Source: Bombyx mori (lineage: Eukaryota > Arthropoda > Insecta > Lepidoptera > Bombycidae). Taken from it: a DNA stretch of 64,000 bases. The position numbers were made by a program, and so were the translations under genes. A model generated the notes under the pieces. It saw only the letters and a list, made by a program, of their open reading frames with translations. It made no database searches and was not told the DNA's origin. Of the stretch, positions 45,786 through 57,739 are shown piece after piece (within the stretch, counting starts at the first letter, position 1; each line of letters starts with the position of its first letter). The stretch lies in contig NC_085116.1 in assembly GCF_030269925.1 (NCBI RefSeq), positions 7,254,001 through 7,318,000 of the forward strand. Direction: 5' to 3'.

Positions 45786-46494
45786 AACAGTACATAATAA
45801 TGATTTTAATTTTATAATGTTTTATATTAATGAAATTCAAGTAGAAATATTTTTATCAGCTATTTTTAGTTAATTTTATACTCATCGGTATTCATATTTT
45901 TTAATAGGTTTTTGACATAGGTAGATTTAATTGTAATAATATACCTTCCGTCCTATTTAAGTTACTTAATGCCAAACTATTGCGTGTTCAACGATCGCGA
46001 TTTGAACAAAAAATAAACAATAAATCACCGAGTAACAATGAGCGGTTTTTTTTGGTTCGTTGTTGCCAAATACCAAAGTCGTGACACAATACTCGATGCG
46101 AACAAACGACGTTAATCGGATAAATATGTATATATTGTTAATTTTTTTTACGTGATTGAAGCAACAATTGCAAATGAATTTCAAAGAGCTGTTTCAACTA
46201 TGTGACAGTGTCCATGTTTTTAATAAGACTTTTGATGTATCATAACTAGTTGGTGGATTGTTTTGTAGAATCAAGAAGTAGGTAAGTAAAAAAAGAACGA
46301 AGATTTTCATGAAAAACGCTTCGTACCGCTTGTCTAAATGTGTTATAAACTCATTTTGCAACGGAATTCGAATTACTAAGCTGTGATACCGTTTAAAGAA
46401 TAGACTTCATTTTAATATTTGCGACTAAATCGAAGAGACCTCATTTCATTTTTAAAAATAAAAGAAAACTGATCTCGTGGAAAAATAAATGTTA
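45786..46494. other. No gene seen
   Basis: AT-rich spacer. Confidence 0.5.
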
Positions 46495-47476
46495 TACAGG
46501 GTGTCCCAAAATTCAACGATAAGCCGGTACCGGTGCGGTGTCTAACTATCCATGGAAAAAAAATAAAAAAAATCCAGCTCTTTTTTTTCAAAGTTACATT
46601 AATTTTTTTGAAAAATATTGTAATTTGATACCTTACACCTTTATGATTAGATACTGTGGTTACAAATGTCAATATGTCCCCACATTTTGTTTTGTATTAG
46701 CTACCTAACTAACATCGCTATTAATTAATTAAAGGACCAAAACATTCGTAGTTTTTAATATAAAAATAAAATAATCAGTCTTTTTTCTTCAAATTTTAAC
46801 TTTTATTCAACTTTGACATGCTACTGTGTAAAAAAATGTATGAAATGTACTATGGCATGTTATTACAAAAGTTAGCGCAACTCATCACAACTCTAAAATG
46901 GTGCAATACTATGACAACACTTGTAAAAACTCTAAGGATTCTCTTCTCAAGAAACAAAAAGGATTATTTAGTTTAGTTTTTGAAAACATTAAATTACCTA
47001 CTGTTCAAAAAAGGGTTTTGAGACTGTTTCAATGAAAGTCATAACGAGAAATTAAGATATTTAATAATATTTATTGCGTACTTAAATTAAATGCTCAAAT
47101 TGTTGACCATCTACGTCAACACACGCGTGACAACGTCTTAAAATGATCTTTTAATGAGTCTCGCATATTCCCGTTTGTTCATATCTTCTGCAGCCTCCAA
47201 GATTCTTTGACGCAGTTCATCAATTGGTGCAATTGGTTTGGCATAGACATTGCCTTTCAGGCAACCCCAGTAAAGATAATTCAGTGGATTTAAATCCGGA
47301 GAACGGGGCGGCCACGCAATGAGACCTAGACTACTGATCCATCGTTCTGCATATTCTAGGTCCAAATAATTTCTCACTGGACCTGCATAGTAAGCTCCTA
47401 AGAATAATTTGTTATTGACATTAAATTTAATATTTTTCTCGAAAATAATTCCAAAAATGAATAATTTTAATTGCAC
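46495..47476 (-). mobile_element. Decayed Tc1/mariner-superfamily transposon, 3' portion
   Basis: One end is visible: TA followed by CAGGGTGTCCCAAAATTC at 46497, a terminal sequence typical of DDE elements of this kind. The transposase remnant lies about 590 bp further in. No matching inverted end is found before the Bm1 at 47511, so the other end is lost or the two parts are separate insertions. Confidence 0.6.
47082..47395 (-). pseudogene. DDE transposase C-terminal fragment, broken
   Basis: Starting about YYAGPVRNYLDLEYAERW, the minus strand reads the block around the third catalytic position, WPPRSPDLNPLNYLYWG, then LKGNVYAKP and ELRQRILEAAEDM. In this insect mariner-like family the position after PL is normally Asp; here it is Asn. 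The frame stops at 47138, but another frame continues with RRCHACVDVDGQQFEHLI and a stop at 47082-47084, the normal end of the family, so a frameshift lies near 47137. The DNA-binding domain and first two catalytic residues are missing. Residues encoded upstream of about 47395 do not fit the family. Confidence 0.8.
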
Positions 47477-47510
47477 AATTCGTAATAGTAATTGTTTTTA
47501 ACTTACCCAC

Positions 47511-47644
47511 TATTTTTTTTATTTTTTTTATTGTATGTATGGGTGACCGAGCTCACAGCCCACCTGGTATTAAGTGGTTATTGGAGCCAATAGACATCTA
47601 CAACGTAAATGCGCCACCCCTCTTGAGATATCAGTTCTAAGGTT
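47511..47644 (-). repeat. Bm1 SINE, 3' third
   Basis: Tail and 3' body up to the TCAGTTCTAAGG block on the minus strand. Confidence 0.88.
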
Positions 47645-48219
47645 TACTAATTACTACCAAATATTTTTTGTTGTTCAATGCTATTGGCAACTTTGTTTGT
47701 ACATATTATGTATGTTTTATTTTACTCGTAATCTTATTTTATGGATAATTTTATTGTAGCTAGTACGCACTTAGTTCCGTCTCTTCCGTCACTCATTTCC
47801 TTGCAATTGAACCGGACTATATAGTGATGCGCTGAGTTTTAAACCTTGCACTTAGGACTCGTATCTAACTTATAATATCTCGAACTGTGGACGTAAATAT
47901 AATCGCTTACATAATTATTAGATATATGTAATATGTGAATGTCCTATCTGACCAGCATTGTGTTTTCACTATTTGGATCACACGTTTTTTTAAGATCATC
48001 ATCTGGCTGGCTGTTTGAAATTATAAATGTTGGTATTTTTTCCTAGTCTCCCGCTACTGCCCATTTGTCATCTGCCTGCAGTATTAGTCTCTTTATTATT
48101 TTTTCTGCCTACCTTACCTAACCTAGTCTACCTAATACTTGGAATTGTATCTTGGGGGTAAGGAGGAATACGAACCCGCACTAGCACCGCAGGCATAAAC
48201 TTTAAATAAAATATAATAC
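47645..48219. other. No gene seen
   Basis: AT-rich spacer. Confidence 0.5.
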
Positions 48220-48435
48220 GTACTTACTTGATATCCACGAGAGGCTTCGACGTTGAAGGAATACCATCGTATAAAAAAAAAACAACAACAAAAAAATATA
48301 ATTTTCGTAATCACTATACAACTGGGTCATAGACCTCAAGACTTAAGGCGAGTGGCAGCATTAATGTTGTTATGTCTATGTGCTCTGGTAACCAGTTAAC
48401 ATCGGGTGGGTTGTCAGCTCGTGCGCTATAAATAA
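48220..48435 (+). repeat. Bm1 SINE, degenerate with central deletion
   Basis: GGCTTCGACGTTGAAGGAAT, an A-rich block, AATTTTCGTAATCACT, then a jump to AGACCTCAAGACTTAAGGCG and the 3' end GGTAACCAGTTAACATCGGG. The GTCCGCACGGGTAGG part is lost. Confidence 0.7.
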
Positions 48436-48524
48436 AAAATAGATTTGACAAAATTTAATATTATCTTAAAAGCCAGATCCTATCAATTATACATTGCGAG
48501 GGTTAGTTAAACTGCCGGGTTCCC

Positions 48525-48725
48525 CACAGACACTGCCCACTGAGTTTCTCGCCGGATCTTCTCAGTGGGTCGCGTTTCCGATCCGGTGGTAGATTCTGCG
48601 AAGCACTGTTCTTGCTAGGGCTAGTGTTAGCAACGCTGTCAGGTTTGAGCCCCGTGAGCTCATCTAATTTTTAGATTACGCTGACATAGTCTTTTGAGGC
48701 TATCAGCGTTGTTAGGGAAAAAAAT
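48525..48725 (+). mobile_element. Jockey-type LINE tail
   Basis: CCCACTGAG (48536-48544) and CTCAGTGGG (48561-48569) form the canonical stem. The GATCCGGTGGTAGATTCTGC and TTGAGCCCCGTGAGCTC blocks and a short A tail (about 48718-48724) follow. Confidence 0.85.
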
Positions 48726-51390
48726 GCCGGGAGATCTCTTGTGCTGACTGAGCTGTCATTGTAGTCATATATGATGTAGTGATTTAGTGTATAATGATGA
48801 TTAATTTAATATATAATGTAACGAAGCACAATCGAAAGAGTGAATCCCTGACCTGTTTCAGTGATGTCGCCTTGGTCATTTCCGTGCTTCGAAAAGGTCA
48901 TGGCATGAATCAGTGAACAGGCGGCAGTCGATTAATCAGTTAATAGGACATTTAATATGGTTTTGAATTTACGTCAAACAAAAAATGAGGACCAACATAA
49001 CAATTGACCAACTATTTTGTCAATAATTGAACACTGACTATTTCAGTCAAGTCTTTAGTATGATTTAGCTTTGTGTCAAATGTATCAAGTCTTTAGTATG
49101 ATTTACCTTTGTCTTTACAGACATTCCTGCACAGTACGTAAGTGTAAACTTACGTAATTCGTGTGTTTGATTTTTTAATTAGGATATTTATATGTGTTAA
49201 TTATTAGCGTATCCCGGGTCTGTATCTAATTCATTTAGTTCATTAGTCATATTCGCTGTATGTGAATGAGACAAATCAACCAAGGCATAATTTTAATTTT
49301 AAAAATGAACCGAACATGTTTTTGACATTTTACTTTCAATGTTTATTTAAATAATAGTCACTTTCTCTCAATTCCCGCACCCAGGCGTTGTGCCAATCGT
49401 ACTATATGCGTCTGTAGGTATGCGTCTATGTAAAAAAAATCCTTTATAAAAAATACTCATTGTAGAAATTTTACAAAATCACTATATAGATAATTACCCA
49501 GAGCACGAGGGCAACTAAAACGGTTCTAACGTCGTCAGGGTAATTTGTGTTTTATTGACTAAGTGCATACATATGAGTATTTAACAGCTCAAATGTATCG
49601 TGCCGTCTAAATTTAATATAGTCCTCTTAATTTCTTTTCCAAACCTGTTTAAAACAATTTACATGTTTTTGTTTCGATATCTAAATTTGTAAATCGTTAT
49701 GTGAGTGTTTAAGTTTGCAAATGCCATGGTTAAGTTTTGTATTTTTCTTGCGATTTCAGCGTGTACGTTGCCGTCTTTAATGTTCATTTTTGCGTGTACC
49801 GGGGTCAGCTTATGGTACCTACACGCTGAGCCGGTTTGGCTATAATAAGAATAACCGTTATAACATCGACGGGAGAACGGGATGTTTGCGAGAAAGGGAG
49901 AGGACAAACAGCTTTGTAAAACCAAGCTTTGCTTCCCTGTACGCCAAATGCATAACTCATTAAATGTATATTATTATATTCAGTACCTATAGACTTTTCG
50001 AGAATCGATAACATTTTGAATAAAAACAAAATAGTGTAAAGGAAGTTGTTACATTGTGTAGTTTTGTTTAAAGCACGTTTTGTTAAAAGAGGTTATGTTG
50101 ACTGAAGAGTTGTGGTCACAAGTAAGTACCTTAATTGATAATATCAATTAAATTTTAACAGAAAATAAGGAATTAATGTTTAATATTGTATCATGCGTTT
50201 TAGAAGTTTAATTGTTTTCAATAGTCATGATTATTTTCGATCGCTTCAAAATTTCTTACCTCTATTGTTGTTCTAATCTTGGTATGGCGCGAAATTATAT
50301 TTTTCAACCTCTATGAGACTAGATTTATATGAGGTAAGTAAGTAAGTACTGTTAAAGTCTAATGTGCAATTAAGTTGTGGTTTAAAACATGTTGACAAAT
50401 CAAAGGCAAATAAAAAAATATTTTCGAATTCTTTTAGCTCAAGTTTCAGTCAAAAAAGATATACCTGCATTTATCTGCTGAAATTTAAGTTGATTATATG
50501 TTTACCTACCTACGTACAGTTAAATAAACACTGAGAAAAATACTTAATAATAAATACAAAATTTCCAATAGGAAATGCTAATAAGGTATTTTATGAAAGT
50601 ATTTTATAGAAGTTCAAGTTAGTCTAAAAAAACCTTAAAACCTTGGTGGTTTACCCATAATAAACTAGTCCTATGTGGATCAGTACAATAATTTCACAGT
50701 TATAACAATCAACATAATATACATATATACAACGTTTTTATAAAAAAGCATATCAGTACCGTCAGGAAATATATTTTGTAGACACCCATAATATTCAAGA
50801 GCTGAGTAAATCAATAAAACTAGTTTGGTCGTGCCCTAGCGGGTTGTTATTCAAAGTTGCTCATAGAATAATATATTCATTAAATACTGTTATTTAATTT
50901 AATACAGCTTTCTCAGTTTTAACACACGCATGTATTCATATTGTTATTTATTGCAAAAGATATCATACAAGATTATTGTAAAGGCAAAAGTTAGATCGTG
51001 TGGGCTGACAATCGGTTGAAGAACTATAATAATACACTTGGGAGTCATGCTTTCTGGTAGGCATTCTACGCTGTTAACGTATTTTTAAAATCTCGCTATC
51101 AAAGAAGAAAGGTAGGCTTTTTCGCTATTAGCTCGACTTTGAACAACGAAGTAGCCATTCTACAATATTGAATATTTTGAAATAGCCCTGCTTCTGTTAG
51201 CAATTTTTCGAACCCCTTCTGGATATTAAACCCGGGCATACATAATTAAATTAAATTAATTAAAACAAATTAAAAATGAAATTTCGATCCTGCTTTTTAA
51301 AAGATATCATGATTCTCGCGTCTCTTTTAAATGATTCAACGATTTTGACGTTATAAGCACTTCAAATAGTCTTGATGAGCCTTAAATATG
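48726..51390. other. No gene seen; 38-bp partial tandem duplication
   Basis: Long AT-rich stretch. TCAAGTCTTTAGTATGATTT occurs at 49047 and again at 49085. Overlapping minus-strand frames near 49659-50029 resemble nothing known. Confidence 0.5.
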
Positions 51391-51625
51391 TTTTTTTTTT
51401 GTTGAAATGGGTCCTGAAGCTCACAGCTTAACTGTTGTTACCGGAGCCCATAGACATCAATAACTTAAATGCCGCCATCCACATCGGAGTTCTAAAGTCC
51501 CAGTTATAGTATAATGACTGCTTCTTCCTTCAAACCATAACGCATTACTGCTTCGACATAAGAAAGTAGGAAGGGTAGTGGTAGCAGTGGTAGCGCTATT
51601 GGTGGTGGGCTCGCTCTTCCACCAG
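51391..51625 (-). repeat. Bm1 SINE, degenerate
   Basis: AGCTCACAGCTTAACTG, GGAGCCCATAGACATC and AACGCATTACTGCTTCGAC follow Bm1 in order on the minus strand with many changes. Confidence 0.68.
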
Positions 51626-51739
51626 TAACGTACGACTATAGCATGCACATACATAAACGAATGCATCCTAGACGTCTTGCCACGTGACTGCTGAAATACT
51701 AATAGATGTCTCAGTTAAAACAAAAGAACTCCCCGTCGA

Positions 51740-51940
51740 AATTGTCGATTACAACGAAGAGTTCGATGAGCGAAGTAACCCAGAGACACAGTCCACTGAT
51801 CTTCTTGTTGGATCTTCTCAGTGGGTCGCGATTCCGATCCGATGGTAGATTCTTCGAAGCACAGCTCTTGCTAGGGCTAGTTAAGTGTTAGCCAATTCCC
51901 AATACCCTTTTACGCTACCAGCGAATAGGTAGGGACAAAA
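51740..51940 (+). mobile_element. Jockey-type LINE tail, old
   Basis: GTCCACTGATCTTC and GGATCTTCTCAGTGGGTCGC hold a partly broken stem, followed by GATTCTTCGAAGCACAGC and an A tail near 51936-51943. It lies about 50 bp upstream of the young Jockey copy in the same orientation. Confidence 0.78.
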
Positions 51941-51980
51941 AAAAGTGGTGATGTTACAAATAAAATTACGCATAGAAAAA

Positions 51981-51990
51981 GAAACAACAG
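51981..51990. repeat. Target site duplication of the 52 kb Jockey, 5' side
   Basis: GAAACAACAG, identical to 52874-52883; the preceding A residues may extend it. Confidence 0.9.
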
Positions 51991-52653
51991 CCCCTCCCGA
52001 CTAGGCGCGTCAATAACCCCGCCCCCGCCGTTCGCCCAATCACGATGTTCGACCAGCCCATACCGTGGGCCCCGAAGGTCAAATATTTAGGCGTCACCCT
52101 CGACAGTAGGATGACATTCCGCCCCCACATCAAGACGGTACGCGACCGTGCCGCCTTCATTCTAGGACGTCTCTACCCGATGATATGTAGGCGAAGTAAA
52201 ATGTCCCTTAGAAATAAGGTGACACTCTACAAAACTTGCATACGCCCCGTCATGACCTATGCAAGTGTAGTGTTCGCTCACGCGGCCCGCATACACTTAA
52301 AATCCTTTCAAATTATTCAATCCCGTTTTTGCAGGATAGCCGTCGGAGCCCCGTGGTTCGTCAGGAACGTCGACCTCCATGACGACCTGGACTTAGAGTC
52401 CATCAGTAAGTATCTGCAGTCGGCGTCCATGCGCCACTTCGATAAAGCGGCACGACACGAGAACCCTCTCATCGTGGCCGCCGGTAACTACATTCCCGAT
52501 CCTGCGGACAGAATGGAAAGCAGTCGACGTCGCCCTAAACACGTCATCTCGGATCCTCCTGATCCACTAACGGTGCTTTTAGGTACTTCAAGCACCGGTC
52601 ACCGTTCTCGTCGAACCCGTCGCTTGCGACGAAGGGCTCGACGAGTAAATTAA
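51991..52653 (+). CDS. Jockey reverse transcriptase, thumb and C-terminus
   Basis: The frame is open from the truncation point (PLPTRRVNNPAPAVRP), with the first Met at 52045, to the stop at 52653. It contains KYLGVTLDSRMTF and YKTCIRPVMTYASVVF, the usual conserved thumb segment of Jockey-type enzymes, and the arginine-rich end RRARRVN. It reads SASMRHFDK where the other copy reads SMRHFDK. All catalytic palm motifs are missing because of 5' truncation, so the piece is inert although the frame has no stop. Confidence 0.88.
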   Translation, partial: PLPTRRVNNPAPAVRPITMFDQPIPWAPKVKYLGVTLDSRMTFRPHIKTVRDRAAFILGRLYPMICRRSKMSLRNKVTLYKTCIRPVMTYASVVFAHAARIHLKSFQIIQSRFCRIAVGAPWFVRNVDLHDDLDLESISKYLQSASMRHFDKAARHENPLIVAAGNYIPDPADRMESSRRRPKHVISDPPDPLTVLLGTSSTGHRSRRTRRLRRRARRVN

Positions 52654-52873
52654 CTCTCAGACACAGCCCACTGAGTTTCTCGCCGGATCTTCTCAGTGGG
52701 TCGCGTTTCCGATCCGGTGGTAGATTCTGCGAAGCACGACTCTTGCTAGGGTTCGTGTTAGCAACATCGTCAGGTTTGAGCCCCGTGAGCTCACCTACTA
52801 AAGTTAAGGCTACGCTGAAATAGCCGCTAGGGCTATCAGCTTAGGTAGGAAAAAAAAAAAAAAAAAAAAAAAA
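51991..52873 (+). mobile_element. Jockey-clade non-LTR retrotransposon, 5' truncated
   Basis: An insertion of about 880 bp with a short coding end, 3' UTR and poly(A) tail (52850-52873), flanked by GAAACAACAG on both sides. It is nearly identical to the 29861-31088 copy over the shared length; the clearest difference is an in-frame 6-bp insertion or deletion near 52425. Confidence 0.95.
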
Positions 52874-52883
52874 GAAACAACAG
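52874..52883. repeat. Target site duplication of the 52 kb Jockey, 3' side
   Basis: GAAACAACAG directly after the A tail. Confidence 0.9.
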
Positions 52884-55085
52884 TACTAAAAACAATAAAA
52901 CATACGGGAGAACTTGTACGTTGCTTTGTCACCGATTTGTTTAATTATAAGGCATTGTCAATTCAATTACACGTTAGCGTGACTTCACTTTTATTCAACG
53001 CAGCTATTCGCACCTTTTTTACTCTACAATTAGTATTTACGCGACATTTTTTTATTACGTAAAACACAATTGTTATCTACTCATAATGTTTAAAAATACA
53101 TAGCTTAATCATGTAATAGAATCGTTTCTTTTTGTTTTTGCAAGTCGCAGATACGATTAAAACAGTTTTACTGTTTGATTTCGCGTTTAATGTTATTTAT
53201 CATTTTAAAATTCCGGATATATCAAGATGTAAATTTCTCGTAATCACGTGCAACAGTCCTAAAAGTAGATTTAGTGAATTAAAAGTAAAGTTTGTTCGAA
53301 GTCAATTTTAGTTTTTATCGTTTGTACCTAGAAAATATAGTACATAATAGTACATAGGTGTGTATTCATTCCTTGTTGTATTTCACTAATTCTGTTCGCG
53401 GTCACCTTCGCTTCTTTTTCACGAATATGTTTGAATTAGAAATATATACTTTAACAATTTGATTATTGAATTTATGTTTACAGTGTAAACCTACGTAGCA
53501 ATATACATGCATGAGCAATTGTTGATTTATTTGAACGATACAAGAATGTATAATAACATTAGAAATAACTTTTTATTTACGCAAGATAAGCATGTATCGT
53601 AGGAATATATTTTTCAATATTTCTTGTGTTGTTTTTTATTTAGAAAAAAAAAGGTATTCACAAAATATTCAAAAATAGATCAGAGTTGACCATGATACTA
53701 CTACTACTACTACTAACTACGCTAATAATTGGGAATCAGCCGTGGATTTTTCTGTTATCAAGTTATACAGTTAAAATACATTTATTTCAATTGGAAACGT
53801 TTCTCTTTGATAAAAATGGAATATATTCATTATATTTTCCGCGTTTGTCATCAGTCGCAGTTTAATATTAGGTACTTATTAGTTTGACAAATATTGGGGT
53901 GATAACAAATCGATAGGCGTATTGTCTCTCTTGCTCCGAAAGTATGATATAAAATGGATGTTAAATGTAATAAACATTTCTAATTTATCCACTAAATATG
54001 TATTGAACGCATATTTTATACCGGGCTATTGATAGGTACAATGAAATGTCCTCGTTTGTCACACAAAAAATCTGGTGATCAAAGCAATGAAACAGGGAGC
54101 AAAAAACTCGCCCGGAAGTAATGAATTTCATAGAATGTATTAAAATGGTTTTAGCACCAATTTTTATTTAGGTATGAATTTTGATCTGAAAATATGTCGA
54201 TATCCATGTGTCCATAACCGTAAATGGTTAAACAGTAGGTACACGCCAAGAGCAAAAAGCTTGTTATTTTTATTCAGACAAGATTTTTACAAAAACTCAG
54301 TTTTTTTTTACAAGAAATAGATCAAGGCAGCATTCCAATCTCTAGATGATTTTCATAATATTAGGTGATATAGTAAATCTTTGGTATAACCTACTTCAGT
54401 CAGTTAAAAATGTCTTTGTAGAGATATATTAAACATGAGCGCAGGATCTAGATACTGCTTTTGCGAAGGATGTAAATATGTATATACTATGCCGTGTTCT
54501 TTAAACAATATTTGTATTTATATAGTAAGATTCCACAACTGGCTTGAAAACTTAATCAACATAACCGAAAAGAGCTTCATTAAGGCTGAAGAATAACTTT
54601 CAACTGCTTTCGATCTTAATCTATTTGTCTTAAGCAAGCGCTATCGTCTCTTTTATGCTAAAAGACAATATGTAGTAGTCGTTTGACATATTAGGCATAT
54701 TTGCGGGATATTCTAAGGGCCACCATAATATTTATTGTTTAATACACTCCACTATAGAGGCAGTGACAACTTTTATGAAATTAAAAGTGCTTGTGTCACA
54801 TAACCAGGGTACAAAAATTAAAATGATTTGGTCAAGTCGAGAGGAACTTGGTATATCAATGTTGTCTTTTTAACAATATTAGCCTCAAGCTCTGAGCTTC
54901 AAATTCAAACTTGCGGCTTTTGGTGGTAAGAGTATGTGGTATTTAAGACGTATTTGAATTATGTTCAGACTATGTGTAATCACGTAAAATGTATATTTTG
55001 TGCGCATTACTGAGGTAAAAGTAGGTTAGGTCTTCGTAGTAGCCGCCAGTGGTGCAGGGAAAGTCATTCAAGCGTGGTCAAATCA
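52884..55085. other. No gene seen
   Basis: AT-rich DNA with a short CTA microsatellite at 53697-53714 and no supported gene. It would lie upstream of the exon at 55253. Confidence 0.5.
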
Positions 55086-55252
55086 AAGTTTCTTTTTGCA
55101 GTCAGGTCCACGATCGCATGCGCGAGGCGCAAAGTACGTCAGTGTTGCGTGTAACTCACGTTCACTTCGGACGCGCGATTGGCGCTTGTTTCCATACTAG
55201 TTAGTCGTTGTTTGCAAATAAGTAAGCGAGTGTGTTTGTGTGCTGGTTTGCG
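55086..55252 (+). promoter_or_regulatory. Probable promoter and 5' UTR of the 55.25 kb exon
   Basis: This GC-richer stretch has CGCATGCGCGA (55115-55125), an NRF-1 / Ewg-like site, then the arthropod initiator TCAGT (55139-55143), which would place the start of transcription near 55141 and give a leader of about 110 bp. A polypyrimidine run and CAG at 55099-55101 could instead be a splice acceptor joining an upstream non-coding exon. No TATA box is evident. Confidence 0.5.
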
Positions 55253-55390
55253 ATGAGTGACGCAGGGGTGGCTTCTCGAGTTACGAATCCCGTCTGGCTC
55301 TCGTCTGAGCTACCCGGACGACTTTACGTGCGGGCTCTCCGACAGTACCAGAAGCTGGTCGATCTGAAGCGATTACCTTCGAAAGACAAA
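55253..55390 (+). CDS. First coding exon of an unidentified host gene
   Basis: An ATG at 55253 opens 46 codons (MSDAGVASRV ... KRLPSKDK) and the frame reaches the donor GTAAGC at 55391 in phase 0. Balanced, GC-rich codon use contrasts with the AT-rich surroundings and with chance frames elsewhere. The first 20 residues look flexible; the part around GRLYVRALRQYQKLVDLKRL is basic and probably helical. There is no signal peptide or membrane segment. I do not recognise the family. The remaining exons lie beyond this window or in the 8.6 kb downstream, where I found none. Alternative: a non-conserved upstream exon of a long gene. Confidence 0.62.
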
Positions 55391-56809
55391 GTAAGCATGT
55401 AATGCCTTTATGCTCTTCATTTGCTCTGTCATATCCCTTCTTACCTGTTCCATAACATTTATGAATTATTTATTAGTATTCTTGTAGTGTTGGCTTTATT
55501 ATATTTAAATTTGCGTTGGTATAATTGGGAGAATTTTATGTAGTAATTATTCACATTTTTTTATAGTTTCTGTGACTGAAATTCGTGTATAGTTGTTTGT
55601 ATATTACACCATTTTCCTCTTAATTATAATAATTTAGCTCGACACTTAGATTTTTGGAATCTTTTGTGTTTCACAAAAGTAAATGACAAATAACAAAAGA
55701 CAAATAATAATAATAATTCAATATTTATTTGCCTTTTCTATCCAATACATGACTGACTAATAAGTATGTATTACAGGTTCAATTTTTGTATTAAAAATGA
55801 ACAAGACAAATACATTTGTCTCCTTTTGATTTTGCGAGGAAAAAATCGTTAGCTTAACAGGATAATTAAACAAGAGTGGAACATTTGCGGGCTGGCTATT
55901 GCAGTAATATTTACAACATGCTGCTTTGTAAATGGGTCACGTTTTTATCGCTAAACTTTTTTAGAGTCTATTTTTATCGCTGCAGACGTTTTAAAGTTGA
56001 AAGGGTTTTGTGTGACCCCGAAACAAGGTTGTAGTTATGTGGCAATGTGACCTCATCATTCTCATTATTTAGCCGCCTCGTGAGCGACAACGCAACATAA
56101 ACCTTTTTTTTATAATTAGAATAAATGGGCAATTAACCTGCGTCATATGAATAAGTTATTTGAGCCCGCAGATAGACTTTAAAACACCAACGCCCATTTT
56201 GGTATATCATGGATTTGGAATAACTACCGCTCTAACCTAGAAATTGGGATGTAACAAAAAAAAGCAGAGTGGTGCGGACAATATGTCCTGTCACTAGTAG
56301 GCACTTTGTTCATTTCCACAGCTTATTTGATCTGATATAGATCGTGAAGTGATTGAGTTAAATGTAAATCCAATGTTTCCAATTAATTTTAATAGACTTT
56401 GACTTTTTGTCAAACAATGTTAGGTCGTTATTATATGTACTACTGAGAACTAAAACCGGTTTGTTGACAACTTTGTGATATTATGTACACACACATACGT
56501 ATGTAGTTTAAGTCTCTGCTTGGTCATTCCGACACGCAGTGCAGTTTCAAATAGTAATTTGAATTTCATTTTCAACTAATTTTAGTCGTGATGCAATTGT
56601 TTAATTTACGCACTGCTGTTTAACATCATACACAACTTCTTTTATGAGTATGTATATAATTTAGTAGTTATTTTCCATTGTGTTTTGATCGTGGCTTTAA
56701 GCCCACTTATTCGTCTACTAGTGACAGGAATACTACACCAAAGGCTCCGGGCTCGATACGCGGTTGGTTGAGTTCTTAGCAGACTTCATGCAAATGGGTC
56801 TGATTCTAT
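55391..56809. other. Presumed first intron, no exon seen
   Basis: AT-rich DNA beginning with the GTAAGC donor; nothing coding is recognised. Confidence 0.45.
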
Positions 56810-57228
56810 CTGTTAGGTCTGTTGTTTACTGGTTTCTACGTCATGGGTTCCGGATTTGATTCCCTATCAAAATAACTATGTTTGCTTAAGATATCAGGAG
56901 AAGGGGGTCGCAGTCTACTTGTCTTGTTTGTTGGAATGTCTACGATTCCGGTAGCTATAGAACCGGTTGAGTGTGGAAGTTTTAAGCATTGTATAGTAGT
57001 TGTACTGGCGGTGGAGCGTATCACCGTCTGTCCTATTTGTGCAGCGAAGCAGTCATGCGTTCCGGTATTAAGGATGGGATAGTCGTTATACAAAATCAAG
57101 TTGAAACTTCGATCAGAAATAGCAAAATGGCCGACGGCCTTTACGTTCTGACATCTATAGGATCAGTTAATCATTTAAAGTCAGATAGACGATGAATTCG
57201 TTCATTCATCTAAGCTATGAAAACAATA
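56810..57228 (+). repeat. Very old Bm1-like SINE
   Basis: A box-B-like GATTTGATTCCC (near 56856) lies in a possible tRNA-like head. Then TGTACTGGCGGTGGAGCG, GCGAAGCAGTCATGCGTTCC, AAGGATGGGATAGTCGTTAT and CATTCATCTAAGC follow the Bm1 body in order, with about one base in four changed. Open frames on both strands are artefacts. Confidence 0.62.
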
Positions 57229-57356
57229 ATAGAAACAGTACCAGTTACAATATGAGTCGTTCAATATATTTGTATTGTTGCTGGATAATTTGTAAAAACA
57301 GCTTTTATTTGTGACCATTTAGGTCAATACAATTCATTAGTTCGTTTCCAATAATA

Positions 57357-57455
57357 ATGGCGGCACCTAAACTGCAAGCGACTGCTTCCGGTCAGATCCA
57401 CTTCCTGTTGAAGGTCGACCGCTGCGCAGCGATCGTTGCACTTCTTGATTTATGA
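57357..57455 (+). other. Small GC-rich open frame, 32 codons
   Basis: ATGGCGGCACC opens a frame reading MAAPKLQATASGQIHFLL and ending ALLDL before TGA at 57453-57455. It sits in a small GC island with two ETS-like CTTCC motifs, inside the presumed intron. It could be an alternative first exon, a micro-ORF or chance. Confidence 0.22.
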
Positions 57456-57739
57456 CTTTAATTTTAAAACATGGCAATTGTTATGTCTGTTTTTTTAACT
57501 GTTCCCTTTTGAGTTTCATTTTCGGCGGCTATACTTACATCATTTCTGAAAACGAAATAAAAAGCACTTCTTAATGTTTTTGCTGTGGAAAAATCGATTA
57601 CGCAGCCCAATGTAAAACCCTTTCTGACGATTAACATTAAAGCCCTTTAACTTCAATGGAGTCTGAGGATGTTTACGGAAGTAGTTGCTACATGTGTGTT
57701 TCGTGGGTAAGTAATGATCCAGTGGTCGCTCTAACACCT

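Noticed and set aside
46412..46672. 86-codon minus-strand frame
   Set aside because: It spans the terminal sequence of the decayed transposon and AT-rich flank, with no recognised motif.
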